A stretch of 36,037 nt of DNA from the NCBI GenBank assembly GCA_944324085.1, contig CALUUX010000057.1, forward strand, positions 1 to 36,037, written 5' to 3'. The position numbers and the translations under genes are program-made. Each line of letters starts with the position of its first letter. The stretch's first letter is position 1. Below the pieces are notes generated by a model that searched no databases, had not been told where the DNA came from, and saw only the letters and a program-made list of their open reading frames with translations. This DNA comes from an uncultured Mailhella sp. (GTDB lineage Bacteria; Desulfobacterota; Desulfovibrionia; Desulfovibrionales; Desulfovibrionaceae). Below, in pieces: positions 24,759 through 32,737 of this stretch.

Positions 24759-26174
24759 ATGAAGCTTCCTTCCCTCAGCGATCCCGTCTTCCGCCGGCAG
24801 GCGACCGGATGCCTCATTTCCCTGCTGGTTTACGGCGGCGCCATGCTTCTTCCCACGCCGGACGATCTCGGCCTTGCGGGCAAAAAATCCCTCGCCCTCA
24901 TGATTTCGGCCATTATCATCTGGGTTTTCGACGCGCTTCCTCTCGCCATGTCTTGTACTCTTTTTCTCTTTCTGCAAGGCGTGCTGGGAACGGTCTCGCT
25001 GAACGACGCCCTGCATAACTTCGCCATTCCCCCGGTGTTTTTCTGCTTCGCCATGTTCTGCATCGTGGTGGCTTTCCAGAACTCCGGACTCACCCGACGC
25101 ATCGTGCTCTGGACCAGCATGAAATCTCAGGGCAAACCCGGCAGACTGCTCTTCCTGCTCATGATGATGAGCGGCCTGCTCTCCACCATTCTGGCCGACG
25201 TGCCCGTGGTGGCCATGATGTTCCCCGTAGCGCTGTTCCTGCTGGAACAGAACGGCTGCGTGCCCGGCAAAAGCTCCTTCGGCAAAGCCGTCATGCTCGG
25301 CCTTCCGCTTGCCTGCCTCATCGGCGGCGTGGGCACGCCGGCGGGAAGCGGCACCAACATCCTCACCATGAACATGCTCGCCTCCACCGCCGGCGTTCAG
25401 ATATCCTTCTTCCAGTGGTCGGCCATCGGTATGCCCATGGCTCTGCTGCTGGTTCCCGTCGCCTGGTGGGCCGTCATGAAGATCTATCCTCCGGAACTGA
25501 CCAGCCTCGCGGGCATGGACAAGCTGTGCGCCGACTATGAGTGTCTCGGACCGCTCGGAAGAAAGGAAAAACTGTACATCGCCCTTCTGGCCTTCAACCT
25601 TCTGCTCTGGTGCACCACGGGCGTGCACGGCCTTTCCCTTCCGGCCGCCGCGGTGCTCGGAAGCGTCCTTTTCGCCCTGCCCGGCGTCTCCCTCATCAGC
25701 TGGGAACAGGACAAACACAAAATAGGCTGGGACATCCTCTTCCTCGTGGGCGCGGCGAACTCCCTCGGCGTCTCACTGTGGCAGAACGGCGCGGCCACCT
25801 GGATAGCCAACACCTTCCTCAGCGGCATGAGCGCGCTGCCGCTCGTGGCGGTCATCGCGCTGGTCTCTCTGTTCACCATTTTCATCCATCTGGTCATTCC
25901 CGTGAACACCCCCATCGTGGGCGTCATTCTTCCCCCGGTGGCGGCCATAGCCGCGGCCATGGGCATCAATCCCGCGCTGCTGGCTCTGCCCCTCGGCTTC
26001 AGCGTTTCCGCGGCCGTGCTGCTTCCCCTCGATTCGGTGTCGCTCGTCACCTATCAGGCCGGCTACTACAAGATGTCCGACATGTTCAAACCTGGTCTCA
26101 TCATCTCCGCGGCGTGGGTTGTCATCACCGTGGCCGTCATGTACCTTATCGCCAGACCCCTCGGTCTGATGTAA
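24759..26174 (+). CDS. DASS/SLC13-family anion transporter
   Basis: A 471-residue inner-membrane carrier with about 11-12 hydrophobic segments in two repeats. The divalent anion:Na+ symporter signatures are present: GTPAGSGTN in the first half (about 196-204, replacing the SNT hairpin motif by SGT) and IPVNTPIVG in the second half (about 386-394). Family substrates are di- and tricarboxylates, sulfate and related anions; which one is moved here cannot be read. Two in-frame ATGs occur at 24756 and 24759; the second is preferred because GGAGG then has a 6-base spacing instead of 3. It follows the flavoprotein by 97 bases on the same strand, so it probably imports the substrate or exports the product of that enzyme. 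Confidence 0.88.
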   Translation: MKLPSLSDPVFRRQATGCLISLLVYGGAMLLPTPDDLGLAGKKSLALMISAIIIWVFDALPLAMSCTLFLFLQGVLGTVSLNDALHNFAIPPVFFCFAMFCIVVAFQNSGLTRRIVLWTSMKSQGKPGRLLFLLMMMSGLLSTILADVPVVAMMFPVALFLLEQNGCVPGKSSFGKAVMLGLPLACLIGGVGTPAGSGTNILTMNMLASTAGVQISFFQWSAIGMPMALLLVPVAWWAVMKIYPPELTSLAGMDKLCADYECLGPLGRKEKLYIALLAFNLLLWCTTGVHGLSLPAAAVLGSVLFALPGVSLISWEQDKHKIGWDILFLVGAANSLGVSLWQNGAATWIANTFLSGMSALPLVAVIALVSLFTIFIHLVIPVNTPIVGVILPPVAAIAAAMGINPALLALPLGFSVSAAVLLPLDSVSLVTYQAGYYKMSDMFKPGLIISAAWVVITVAVMYLIARPLGLM

Positions 26175-26257
26175 CGGCGTCGCCGTCCCCTCTCCCGGGG
26201 ACGGCTCGTCTTCATCCCATGGGCATGGATTCATGCCGCAACGTCGAGGTCTTCTTC

Positions 26258-26953
26258 ATGCCTGCCGTGCCAGAATCCGCCATTCTCACCGCCACCATTC
26301 CCGACGTCAACAACATGTGGGCGCAACTGCTTTTCCTCGCCTCCAAGGAAGAACACCGTAAAGGAACCTACCTCTACCTGTACGACGATCCGGAGCAGAG
26401 CTTCTACTATCTGGAAAAAGGACGCGTCACCATTCTGCACGGCGCGACCAACGGCCACGTTCAGAACATGCTCTACATGCAGCCAGGCGCGCTTCTCAAC
26501 GTGGCACACGCGCTGGGAAGTGCCATGACCAGCTTTCTGGATTCCGGCTGTCAATTCTATTGTCTTACGGACGTCACGCTCTGGAAATTTCCCGGTTCGC
26601 TGCTTCACGATCAGGAGTTCATCCGCAGTCATCCCGCGTTCATCGAAAATCTCATGTCGTCTATCGGCCTGAAACTGTTGCTCATGCACAACACGCTTTC
26701 CAACTCCGGCACCGGAAACGCGATGACTAGGCTCTGCCGCTTCTGCCTGAACATGTCGCAGGCCAACGGCAACGCCCTGGAACTTTCCCCCGGCATTTCC
26801 CAGACCGAACTGGCCAACCTCCTCGGCGTGCACAGAGTCTCCCTGCTGCGCGTCATCCAAAAGCTGAAACGCGACGGCGTGCTGGAAGAACTGACCAAAG
26901 ACAGCCTCATCATCAAAAAACCCGAAAAACTGCGCGAGCTGGCCATGCGGTGA
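26258..26953 (+). CDS. Crp/Fnr-family transcription regulator
   Basis: A 231-residue regulator: residues about 25-125 form the cyclic-nucleotide-type beta barrel (YLEKGRVTIL at 51-60), then the dimer helix, then a winged helix-turn-helix (ISQTELANLLGVHRVSLLRV, about 180-199). The Cys residues do not form an FNR-type cluster, and the Arg-Ser cAMP signature of Crp is not evident, so the effector is unknown. The recognition helix reads HRVSLLR where Crp and Fnr have R-E-T or V-E-T, so a site other than TGTGA or TTGAT is likely. ATG 26258 is chosen because GAGG lies 8 bases upstream; in-frame ATGs at 26219 and 26225 would add 11-13 residues. Probable local regulator of the preceding operon. Confidence 0.88.
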   Translation: MPAVPESAILTATIPDVNNMWAQLLFLASKEEHRKGTYLYLYDDPEQSFYYLEKGRVTILHGATNGHVQNMLYMQPGALLNVAHALGSAMTSFLDSGCQFYCLTDVTLWKFPGSLLHDQEFIRSHPAFIENLMSSIGLKLLLMHNTLSNSGTGNAMTRLCRFCLNMSQANGNALELSPGISQTELANLLGVHRVSLLRVIQKLKRDGVLEELTKDSLIIKKPEKLRELAMR

Positions 26954-26965
26954 CGCGGAAAACGC

Positions 26966-26998
26966 AAAAAAAAAGACGGAGCCGAAGCCCCGTCTTTT
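26966..26998. terminator. Bidirectional terminator between the Crp/Fnr and VIT1-like genes
   Basis: AAAAGACGG (26971-26979) and CCGTCTTTT (26990-26998) pair perfectly around a 10-base loop. A run of nine A before it (26966-26974) gives the U run for the minus-strand gene, and the T run serves the plus-strand gene. Confidence 0.8.
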
Positions 26999-27023
26999 CC
27001 AATCGCGCGATGTTTTGCGCTCA

Positions 27024-27887
27024 TCACATATCTATACCCATCCAGGTCTTGGCCGCCCAGCCGATAAAGAACGAAACGGCCGCCACGCCGAAGCTGATGG
27101 AAAGCATTTCCACGAACTGCGGCCGGAAAGCCTCACGCCGCACCACGGAAACGAAAAAGGTAAACAGACAGATGATGCAGGCCGCGTTGAACAGACAGCA
27201 GACCAGCGCCGCATACGGCGAGGAAAACACCACATACGGCAGAAGCAGCAGCGTCACCGTGATCATGTAGGCTATGCCCGTGTACACGGCGGCCTTGAAA
27301 GGATGCTTTTCTTCAGGCTCGGCCTTCTTGGCGAGATATTCCGAGGCCGCCATGGAAAGCGTGGCCGACACGCCGGTGATAAAGCCCGCCAAACCCACCG
27401 TGGCGTTGTTGCCGAGCGCCAGCGTAAAACCCGCCAGCGCACCGGTAAGCTCCACCAGCGCGTCGTTGAGGCCCAGCACCATGCTGCCGATGTACTTCAA
27501 CCGTTCCTCGTCCACCATTTCGGCGAGCCGGCGTTCATGGATTTCTTCCTCCTCCATGATGCCCTTGGCTTCAGGCACGTCCTCAATGAGGCCGGCGTAT
27601 CTCTTTCCCGCGCCGTCTTCTCCGGACTCCAGCAGGTTGATGACAAAGGTAAGGCCGAAAATCCATCCCATCACGCAATAAAAAAAGACCTTGAGCCGTC
27701 TGGCTTCCGCCTTTTTTCCCGTATAGCGGCCCCAGACTTCGCAATGGCGGGCTTCGTCCGAAGCCATGCGGCGCAGCACTTCGCCGTTTTCGCCGCCCAC
27801 GCGCCGGGACAGAATGGTATAAATTTCGCTGTCCGTTTTTTCATTGACCTGCATCTCTTCCAGCAGGCGAAGCGTCTCTTCTCTCAT
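27024..27887 (-). CDS. Ferritin-like/VIT1-CCC1 fusion, probable iron or manganese exporter
   Basis: A 287-residue protein combining an N-terminal ferritin-like (rubrerythrin-type) four-helix domain with a C-terminal VIT1/CCC1 membrane domain. Di-metal ligands appear in DEARH (44-48) and EEEEIHERR (112-120); the membrane part has the family motif GLNDALVELTGALAG (139-153) and about five hydrophobic segments. Related fusions such as MbfA of Bradyrhizobium export iron and protect from peroxide. The stretch at 66-85 inside the ferritin-like part is also hydrophobic. Start at 27887, with GGGGGAG immediately upstream. It is alone, divergent from fhs and convergent with the Crp/Fnr gene. Metal specificity is not decided by sequence. 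Confidence 0.85.
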   Translation of the reverse strand: MREETLRLLEEMQVNEKTDSEIYTILSRRVGGENGEVLRRMASDEARHCEVWGRYTGKKAEARRLKVFFYCVMGWIFGLTFVINLLESGEDGAGKRYAGLIEDVPEAKGIMEEEEIHERRLAEMVDEERLKYIGSMVLGLNDALVELTGALAGFTLALGNNATVGLAGFITGVSATLSMAASEYLAKKAEPEEKHPFKAAVYTGIAYMITVTLLLLPYVVFSSPYAALVCCLFNAACIICLFTFFVSVVRREAFRPQFVEMLSISFGVAAVSFFIGWAAKTWMGIDM

Positions 27888-28041
27888 GGCTCCCCCTTCC
27901 GGCGCGTTCGCGCCCTCTCAGGCCGGTAATACGCCAAGCGACGATCTCTGGCAACCGAGGGACGCCCGCTCTTTCCGATCCAATGCGCTTTACAACGCCT
28001 CCGACGAAAGTCTCATGAACGTTTCCAGGTCGAAAAAGCTC

Positions 28042-28070
28042 TTGAGCTCAACGGGCCCTCGCCGTATAAC
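28042..28070 (+). promoter_or_regulatory. Sigma-70 promoter of fhs
   Basis: TTGAGC at 28042-28047, a 17-base spacer and TATAAC at 28065-28070 (4/6 and 5/6 matches), placing the start near 28077 and leaving a 29-base leader. Confidence 0.6.
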
Positions 28071-28105
28071 AACGAGACGAACCCCCAACACAAGGAGAAC
28101 GGACA

Positions 28106-29872
28106 ATGGCTCTGGATCCCAAGCAGCACGCGGACTGGGAAATCGCTCAGGACGCGGAATCCCGCATGAAAGACATTTACCGGATCGGCAGAGAGCTGGG
28201 CCTTGAAGACAAGGAACTGCTTCCCTACGGGCACGTCATGGGCAAGGTGGATTATCAGTCCGTGCTTTCCCGTCTGGCCGACAGGCCCAACGGTAAATAT
28301 GTCGACGTGACGGCCATCACCCCGACTCCTTTCGGGGAGGGCAAGTCCACCACCACCATCGGTCTCGTGCAAGGTCTGGCCCAGCGCGGCCAGCGCGTGT
28401 CCGCGGCCATCCGCCAGCCTTCCGGCGGCCCCACCATGGGCACCAAGGGCTCAGCGGCCGGCGGCGGCCTTTCCCAGTGCATTCCCCTCACGCAGTATTC
28501 TCTGGGCTTCACCGGCGACATCAACGCCGTAACCAACGCTCATAACCTGGCCATGGTCGCGCTCACCGCCCACATGCAGCACGAGCGCAACTACGACGAC
28601 GAAAAACTGCTCCGCCTTTCCGGTCAGCCCCGCCTGAACATCGATCCCACCAACGTCCGCATGAACTGGGTCATCGACTTCTGCTGTCAGGCCCTGCGCA
28701 ACGTGGTCATCGGCATGGGCGGCAAATCCGACGGGTTCATGATGTCGTCGCATTTTGACATTTCCGTGTCTTCCGAAGTCATGGCCATTCTTTCCGTGGC
28801 CCGCGACCTCAAGGACATGCGCGAACGTCTGGGCCGCATCATCGTCGCTTACGACCGCGCCGGCAAGCCCGTGACCACGGAAGATCTGCAGGTCGCCGGA
28901 GCCATGGCCGCATGGATGATCGACGCCATCAAGCCCAACCTCATCCAGACCATCGAAGGCCAGCCCGTGTTCGTGCACGCCGGTCCGTTCGCCAACATCG
29001 CCCTGGGCCAGAGTTCCGTCATCGCCGACAGGCTGGGCCTTAAACTTTCCGACTATCACGTCACCGAGTCCGGCTTCGGCGCGGACATCGGCTACGAAAA
29101 ATTCTGGAACCTCAAATGCCACTACAGCGGCCTCGCCCCGGACGCGGCCGTGCTCGTGGCCACCGTGCGAGCCCTGAAAAGTCACGGCGGCGCGCCTGTT
29201 CCCCGCCCCGGACGCGCCCTGCCCGAGGAATACCGGCAGGAAAACGTCGGCTTCGTGGAAGCAGGCTGCTGCAACCTTCTGCATCACATCCGCACCATCA
29301 AGAAGTCCGGAACCTCGCCCGTGGTGTGCATTAACGCCTTCGTCACCGACACTCCCGCCGAAATCGCGCGCGTCCGCGAAATCTGCGAGGCTGAGGGCGC
29401 GCGCGTGGCCGTTTCCACGCACTGGGAACACGGCGGAGCCGGAGCTCTGGAACTGGCCGACGCCGTTATGGACGCCTGCAACGACAAATCCGACTTCCGT
29501 CCCCTGTATGACTGGAACGCCCCCTTCAAGGAACGCATCGACAAGATCGCCCGCGAAGTGTACGGCGCCGACGGCGTGGACTACTCGCCCGAAGCCGAAT
29601 CCCGTCTCGCCGACATGCAAACCCGTCCCGACGCCGACGAACTCGGCGTGTGCATGGTGAAGACGCAGTACTCCCTTTCCGACAATCCCGACCTCAAGGG
29701 CGAGCCCACCGGCTGGCGTCTGAAGATCCGCGACGTTCTGCTCTACGGCGGCGCGGGACTCGTGGTGCCCGTTTCCGGCAAGATTTCGCTCATGCCCGGC
29801 ACAGGATCCAACCCCGCCTTCCGCCGCGTGGACGTGGACACCGAAACCGGTCAGGTGCGCGGCATTTTCTGA
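28106..29872 (+). CDS. fhs: Formate-tetrahydrofolate ligase
   Basis: A 588-residue ATP-dependent enzyme joining formate to tetrahydrofolate to give 10-formyl-THF, feeding purine and one-carbon metabolism or the methyl branch of the Wood-Ljungdahl route. The ATP-binding loop TPFGEGKS is at 74-81, followed by the conserved RQPSGGPTMGTKGSAAGGG stretch (about 103-121), FTGDINAVT, and PGTGSNPAF near the end. Length is slightly above the usual 550-560. AAGGAG lies 8 bases before ATG 28106. Monocistronic, bounded by its promoter and a strong terminator. It fits with the glycine transport and folE2 genes in the window, since all bear on folate-linked carbon flow. Confidence 0.97.
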   Translation: MALDPKQHADWEIAQDAESRMKDIYRIGRELGLEDKELLPYGHVMGKVDYQSVLSRLADRPNGKYVDVTAITPTPFGEGKSTTTIGLVQGLAQRGQRVSAAIRQPSGGPTMGTKGSAAGGGLSQCIPLTQYSLGFTGDINAVTNAHNLAMVALTAHMQHERNYDDEKLLRLSGQPRLNIDPTNVRMNWVIDFCCQALRNVVIGMGGKSDGFMMSSHFDISVSSEVMAILSVARDLKDMRERLGRIIVAYDRAGKPVTTEDLQVAGAMAAWMIDAIKPNLIQTIEGQPVFVHAGPFANIALGQSSVIADRLGLKLSDYHVTESGFGADIGYEKFWNLKCHYSGLAPDAAVLVATVRALKSHGGAPVPRPGRALPEEYRQENVGFVEAGCCNLLHHIRTIKKSGTSPVVCINAFVTDTPAEIARVREICEAEGARVAVSTHWEHGGAGALELADAVMDACNDKSDFRPLYDWNAPFKERIDKIAREVYGADGVDYSPEAESRLADMQTRPDADELGVCMVKTQYSLSDNPDLKGEPTGWRLKIRDVLLYGGAGLVVPVSGKISLMPGTGSNPAFRRVDVDTETGQVRGIF

Positions 29873-29913
29873 TAACTTTTCGCGGAGCTGCAAGCCCCTT
29901 CCGCATACCGAAA

Positions 29914-29954
29914 AGAACCCCGACAAGACGCAGCGTCTTGTCGGGGTTCTTTTT
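29914..29954. terminator. Bidirectional terminator between fhs and the TauE-like gene
   Basis: A perfect 17-bp stem (arms 29914-29930 and 29934-29950, beginning AGAACCCC and ending GGGGTTCT) with a CAG loop, preceded by AAA and followed by TTTT. Confidence 0.88.
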
Positions 29955-30005
29955 CATGGTCAAAAACAGCGGCCGTCCGTAAGTAGAAAACGCTTCGCGA
30001 AAAAG

Positions 30006-30740
30006 CTATGCCTGCCAGCCCCGCATGAAGAGCATGCCTGCCGAAACCGCCAGCATGCCCAGAACGAGCAGGCGGAAAAGACGGGGATCAATCCGGCGCA
30101 GAATGGGAATACTGATGAGCACGCCGATCACGGTGCAGGGCACGGCCCACATGGCGTTGTGCAGTATTTCCGGCGTATACAGACCGTTCTTCCACTGAAG
30201 AGCGACAAGAAAAATCATGGAAATCATGCCCATAGTGCTCAGCACGGAAAGCGTGACTTCCTTGCCCCAGCCCCGCATCACGGCATACATGGCCAGAATA
30301 GGTCCGCCCATGCTGGTGGAACTAAGCAGAATCCCGGACAGGATCCCCACAGGCACAATGGTCCACATCGGAATCGCGAACGTCAGATGCATGCGACCGG
30401 ACACGGCCTGCCACGCAAGAAACAGCAGCAGGATGCATCCGCAGCCGATGAGCACGGCCTTGGCCGGCGCAATCTCAAGCAGAATCATCCCGAAAGGAAC
30501 CCCGACGATACTGCTGACGCATGCCAGAATGAACTCCAGTTTCGGAAGATTCCGGTGGTAGAACACGGTAATGCTCGTCGTTATGCCCAGGCCGCCGATA
30601 CAGCCGAGAATAATGGCGTCCTTCGGATCCATGACCAGCGTCATGAGGGGAACGGCAAACATGTTGCCGCCGAACGACGTCACGCCGTTGATAAACCCGG
30701 CCAGGAACCAAACGATATTAATATAGAGAAAAACAAGCAT
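30006..30740 (-). CDS. TauE/SafE (TSUP) family permease
   Basis: A 244-residue inner-membrane protein with seven to eight hydrophobic segments and the paired-repeat layout of the TSUP family. The first repeat has AGFINGVTSFGGNMFAVPL (about 14-32) and the second GILLSSTSMGGPILAMY (about 139-155), the glycine-rich signature positions of the family. Members move sulfite, sulfoacetate, taurine, thiosulfate and other small anions; direction and substrate cannot be told here. Start at 30740 has AAGGGG 8 bases upstream; the frame extends 59 residues further upstream as a polar, family-unlike stretch. A possible promoter is TTTACA-18-TAATAC about 50-80 bases upstream, weak. Confidence 0.87.
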   Translation of the reverse strand: MLVFLYINIVWFLAGFINGVTSFGGNMFAVPLMTLVMDPKDAIILGCIGGLGITTSITVFYHRNLPKLEFILACVSSIVGVPFGMILLEIAPAKAVLIGCGCILLLFLAWQAVSGRMHLTFAIPMWTIVPVGILSGILLSSTSMGGPILAMYAVMRGWGKEVTLSVLSTMGMISMIFLVALQWKNGLYTPEILHNAMWAVPCTVIGVLISIPILRRIDPRLFRLLVLGMLAVSAGMLFMRGWQA

Positions 30741-31026
30741 ATCCGCGGCCCCTTCAGGAAGCGTCCTATTTTTCCCAAGTATTAGGCCACAACGCCGTTT
30801 GATGTAAAGGGCAAAAGGCTTCGCCGCGTCTTCTTTCCTGAAAAATCTGAACGCGCCTTTTCGCTCGACGCCGTCTCGGCTCGAATCGACGGGCGGAGAC
30901 TCTCGCCTATTATTCACAAATTTGTATTTTTTATTTTCTTCTTTCTTTCCGGCTGAAGCATACTCTTGTCTTACGACGCCTCAATTGCGCTATTTTTCAC
31001 ACTATATTAGCCCTTTTATATTTTTC

Positions 31027-31056
31027 TTGCCATAATCGTTTTTTCGATGATATCAA
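31027..31056 (+). promoter_or_regulatory. Putative promoter of the second AGCS gene
   Basis: TTGCCA at 31027-31032 (5/6), an 18-base spacer and TATCAA at 31051-31056 (4/6), in an AT-rich stretch. It would start transcription near 31063, only about 6 bases before the 5' arm of the structured leader. Confidence 0.45.
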
Positions 31057-31068
31057 CAGAAATGTAAA

Positions 31069-31184
31069 TTAGAGCATAGCATATTCGAACCGCGACCTTG
31101 CTTTTCACGTCGGTTTTGCCGCCGCGGAAAAGAAGACGAGGAGCCCGTCTCCGCCAGGAAAGAATTCCCTGAATCATGCTCTAA
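31069..31184 (+). ncRNA. Candidate structured leader RNA upstream of the second AGCS gene
   Basis: TTAGAGCAT (31069-31077) and ATGCTCTAA (31176-31184) are perfect 9-bp complements closing a 98-base loop. Three helices fit inside: CCGCG (31090-31094) with CGCGG (31123-31127), extended by ACC/GGT; AGACG/CGTCT (31134-31150); and CAGGAA with TTC-CCTG (31155-31171). The closing stem sits just after the predicted start point and 16 bases before the ribosome binding site GAGGAG, which is typical of a riboswitch-like cis element. No known class is recognised. An inverted-repeat mobile element (MITE-like) is the alternative. The rest of 30741-31026 is AT-rich promoter DNA with an ACAAATTTGT palindrome near 30916 and no ORF. 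Confidence 0.4.
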
Positions 31185-31214
31185 AAAACCTGAAAGGGGC
31201 GAGGAGTTTTCAAT

Positions 31215-32558
31215 ATGGAAGAGTTCTCACAATTCGTCAAAGTAGTGGACGGCTATGTCTGGGGACCGGTCATGATGGCCCTCATTCTCGGAACGGGCCT
31301 GTATCTCACCTTCGGTCTGCGCTTCCTTCCCTGGACTCGTCTCGGCGAAGGTTTCCGCCTCACGTGGAAAGGCCGCACTAAAAACACGTACGTACATGGA
31401 GAACTCTCTCCCTTTCAGGCTCTGATGACTGCTCTGGCCGCCACCGTGGGCGTGGGCAATATCGCCGGCGTGGCCACGGCCATATTCACCGGCGGCCCCG
31501 GCGCGCTGTTCTGGATGTGGTGCACCGCCATGGTCGGCATGGCCACCAAGTACGCGGAAACCGTGCTCGCGCAAAAATACCGCGAAGTCACGCCCGCCGG
31601 CCACGTGGTCGGCGGCCCCATGTATTACATTAAAAACGGACTAGGCAAAAAATGGGCCTGGCTGGGCACACTCTTCGCCCTCTTCGGCGGCATCTGCGGC
31701 TTCGGCATCGGCACCATGACGCAGTCCCATTCCATCGCCGACGCCCTTCCCGCCTCCGTCGGCATTCCCGCCGGCGTGTCCGCCGCAGTCATGTTCGTGC
31801 TCATCGCCGTGGTCATTCTCGGCGGCGTCTCCCGCATCGGCTCCGTATCCGGCAAGCTCGTGCCGTTCATGTCCATTATCTACATCGTCTGCTCCGTCAT
31901 CGTCATCGCCATGAACATCGACAAGGTGCCCGGCGTCTTCGCCACCATCTTCCACGACGCCTTCACCGGCAGCGCGGCGGCCGGCGGCTTTGCGGGATCC
32001 ACCGTCATGCTGGCGTTGCAAATGGGCGTAGCGCGAGGCATCTTCTCCAATGAGGCGGGCCTCGGTTCCGCGGCCATGGCGCACGCCACGGCCACCACGG
32101 AAGATCATGTGGCCATGGGTTATGTGGGCATGCTTGGACCCTTCATCGACACCATCATTATCTGCACCATGACGGGCCTGACCATCCTCTGCTCCGGCCT
32201 CTGGACCGCCGACGGCGCGCTTTCCGGCGCCCCCCTCACCGCGGCGGCCTTTGAATCCGCCCTGCCCGGCATAGGCTCAATCATGGTATCCGTGTGCCTC
32301 GCCATGTTCGCCTTCTCCACCATCCTCGGCTGGTGCGTGTATTCCGAACGCTGCTGGATCTATCTGCTGGGCGACAAGGCTCTCAAGCCCTTCCGCGTCA
32401 TCTTCGTATGCGTAGTGCCCATCGGCGCGCTCATGTCCCTCGATCTCGTCTGGGACATCGCCGACGTGCTCAACGCGCTCATGGCCGTGCCCAACCTTAT
32501 CGGCCTGCTTCTGCTCAGCCCGGTTCTGTTCAAGATTTCCCGCGAATACGATCGCTGA
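31215..32558 (+). CDS. Sodium:alanine/glycine symporter, AGCS family (second copy)
   Basis: A 447-residue inner-membrane carrier with the AGCS signatures: FQALMTALAATVGVGNIAGV (about 67-86), GGPGALFWMWCTAMVGM, GGPMYYIKNGLG, and GIFSNEAGLGSAAMAHA (about 275-291), a form typical of the alanine carriers. GAGGAG lies 8 bases before ATG 31215. It differs clearly from the 13.4 kb paralogue in both sequence and control: it has no glycine aptamer but an unrelated structured leader, suggesting a different amino acid, possibly alanine. queH follows on the same strand beyond a strong terminator. Confidence 0.93.
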   Translation: MEEFSQFVKVVDGYVWGPVMMALILGTGLYLTFGLRFLPWTRLGEGFRLTWKGRTKNTYVHGELSPFQALMTALAATVGVGNIAGVATAIFTGGPGALFWMWCTAMVGMATKYAETVLAQKYREVTPAGHVVGGPMYYIKNGLGKKWAWLGTLFALFGGICGFGIGTMTQSHSIADALPASVGIPAGVSAAVMFVLIAVVILGGVSRIGSVSGKLVPFMSIIYIVCSVIVIAMNIDKVPGVFATIFHDAFTGSAAAGGFAGSTVMLALQMGVARGIFSNEAGLGSAAMAHATATTEDHVAMGYVGMLGPFIDTIIICTMTGLTILCSGLWTADGALSGAPLTAAAFESALPGIGSIMVSVCLAMFAFSTILGWCVYSERCWIYLLGDKALKPFRVIFVCVVPIGALMSLDLVWDIADVLNALMAVPNLIGLLLLSPVLFKISREYDR

Positions 32559-32578
32559 TTTCCCCAACAGAGGCTCGT

Positions 32579-32616
32579 GAGGGGGAGGCGGCCCAGGCCG
32601 CCTTCCCCTCGTTTTT
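32579..32616 (+). terminator. Terminator of the second AGCS gene
   Basis: GAGGGGGAGGCGGCC (32579-32593) pairs with GGCCGCCTTCCCCTC (32596-32610), a 15-bp stem with one G-T pair, followed by G and five T. Confidence 0.85.
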
Positions 32617-32737
32617 CCTCGCGCGCCCGTCGCATGGAAAAAACGTCTGGCGTCGCGTCGCGCTTCGCGGTAAAACCATACGCGTCGCCGCACCGCCGAA
32701 CGGCCGCGGCAAAAGACTCCGCGCAAGGTTTCCGCCC

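Noticed and set aside
22892..24817. Open frame of 641 codons on the minus strand across the flavoprotein gene
   Set aside because: Antisense shadow; no ribosome binding site, no family, and the plus-strand flavoprotein is convincing.
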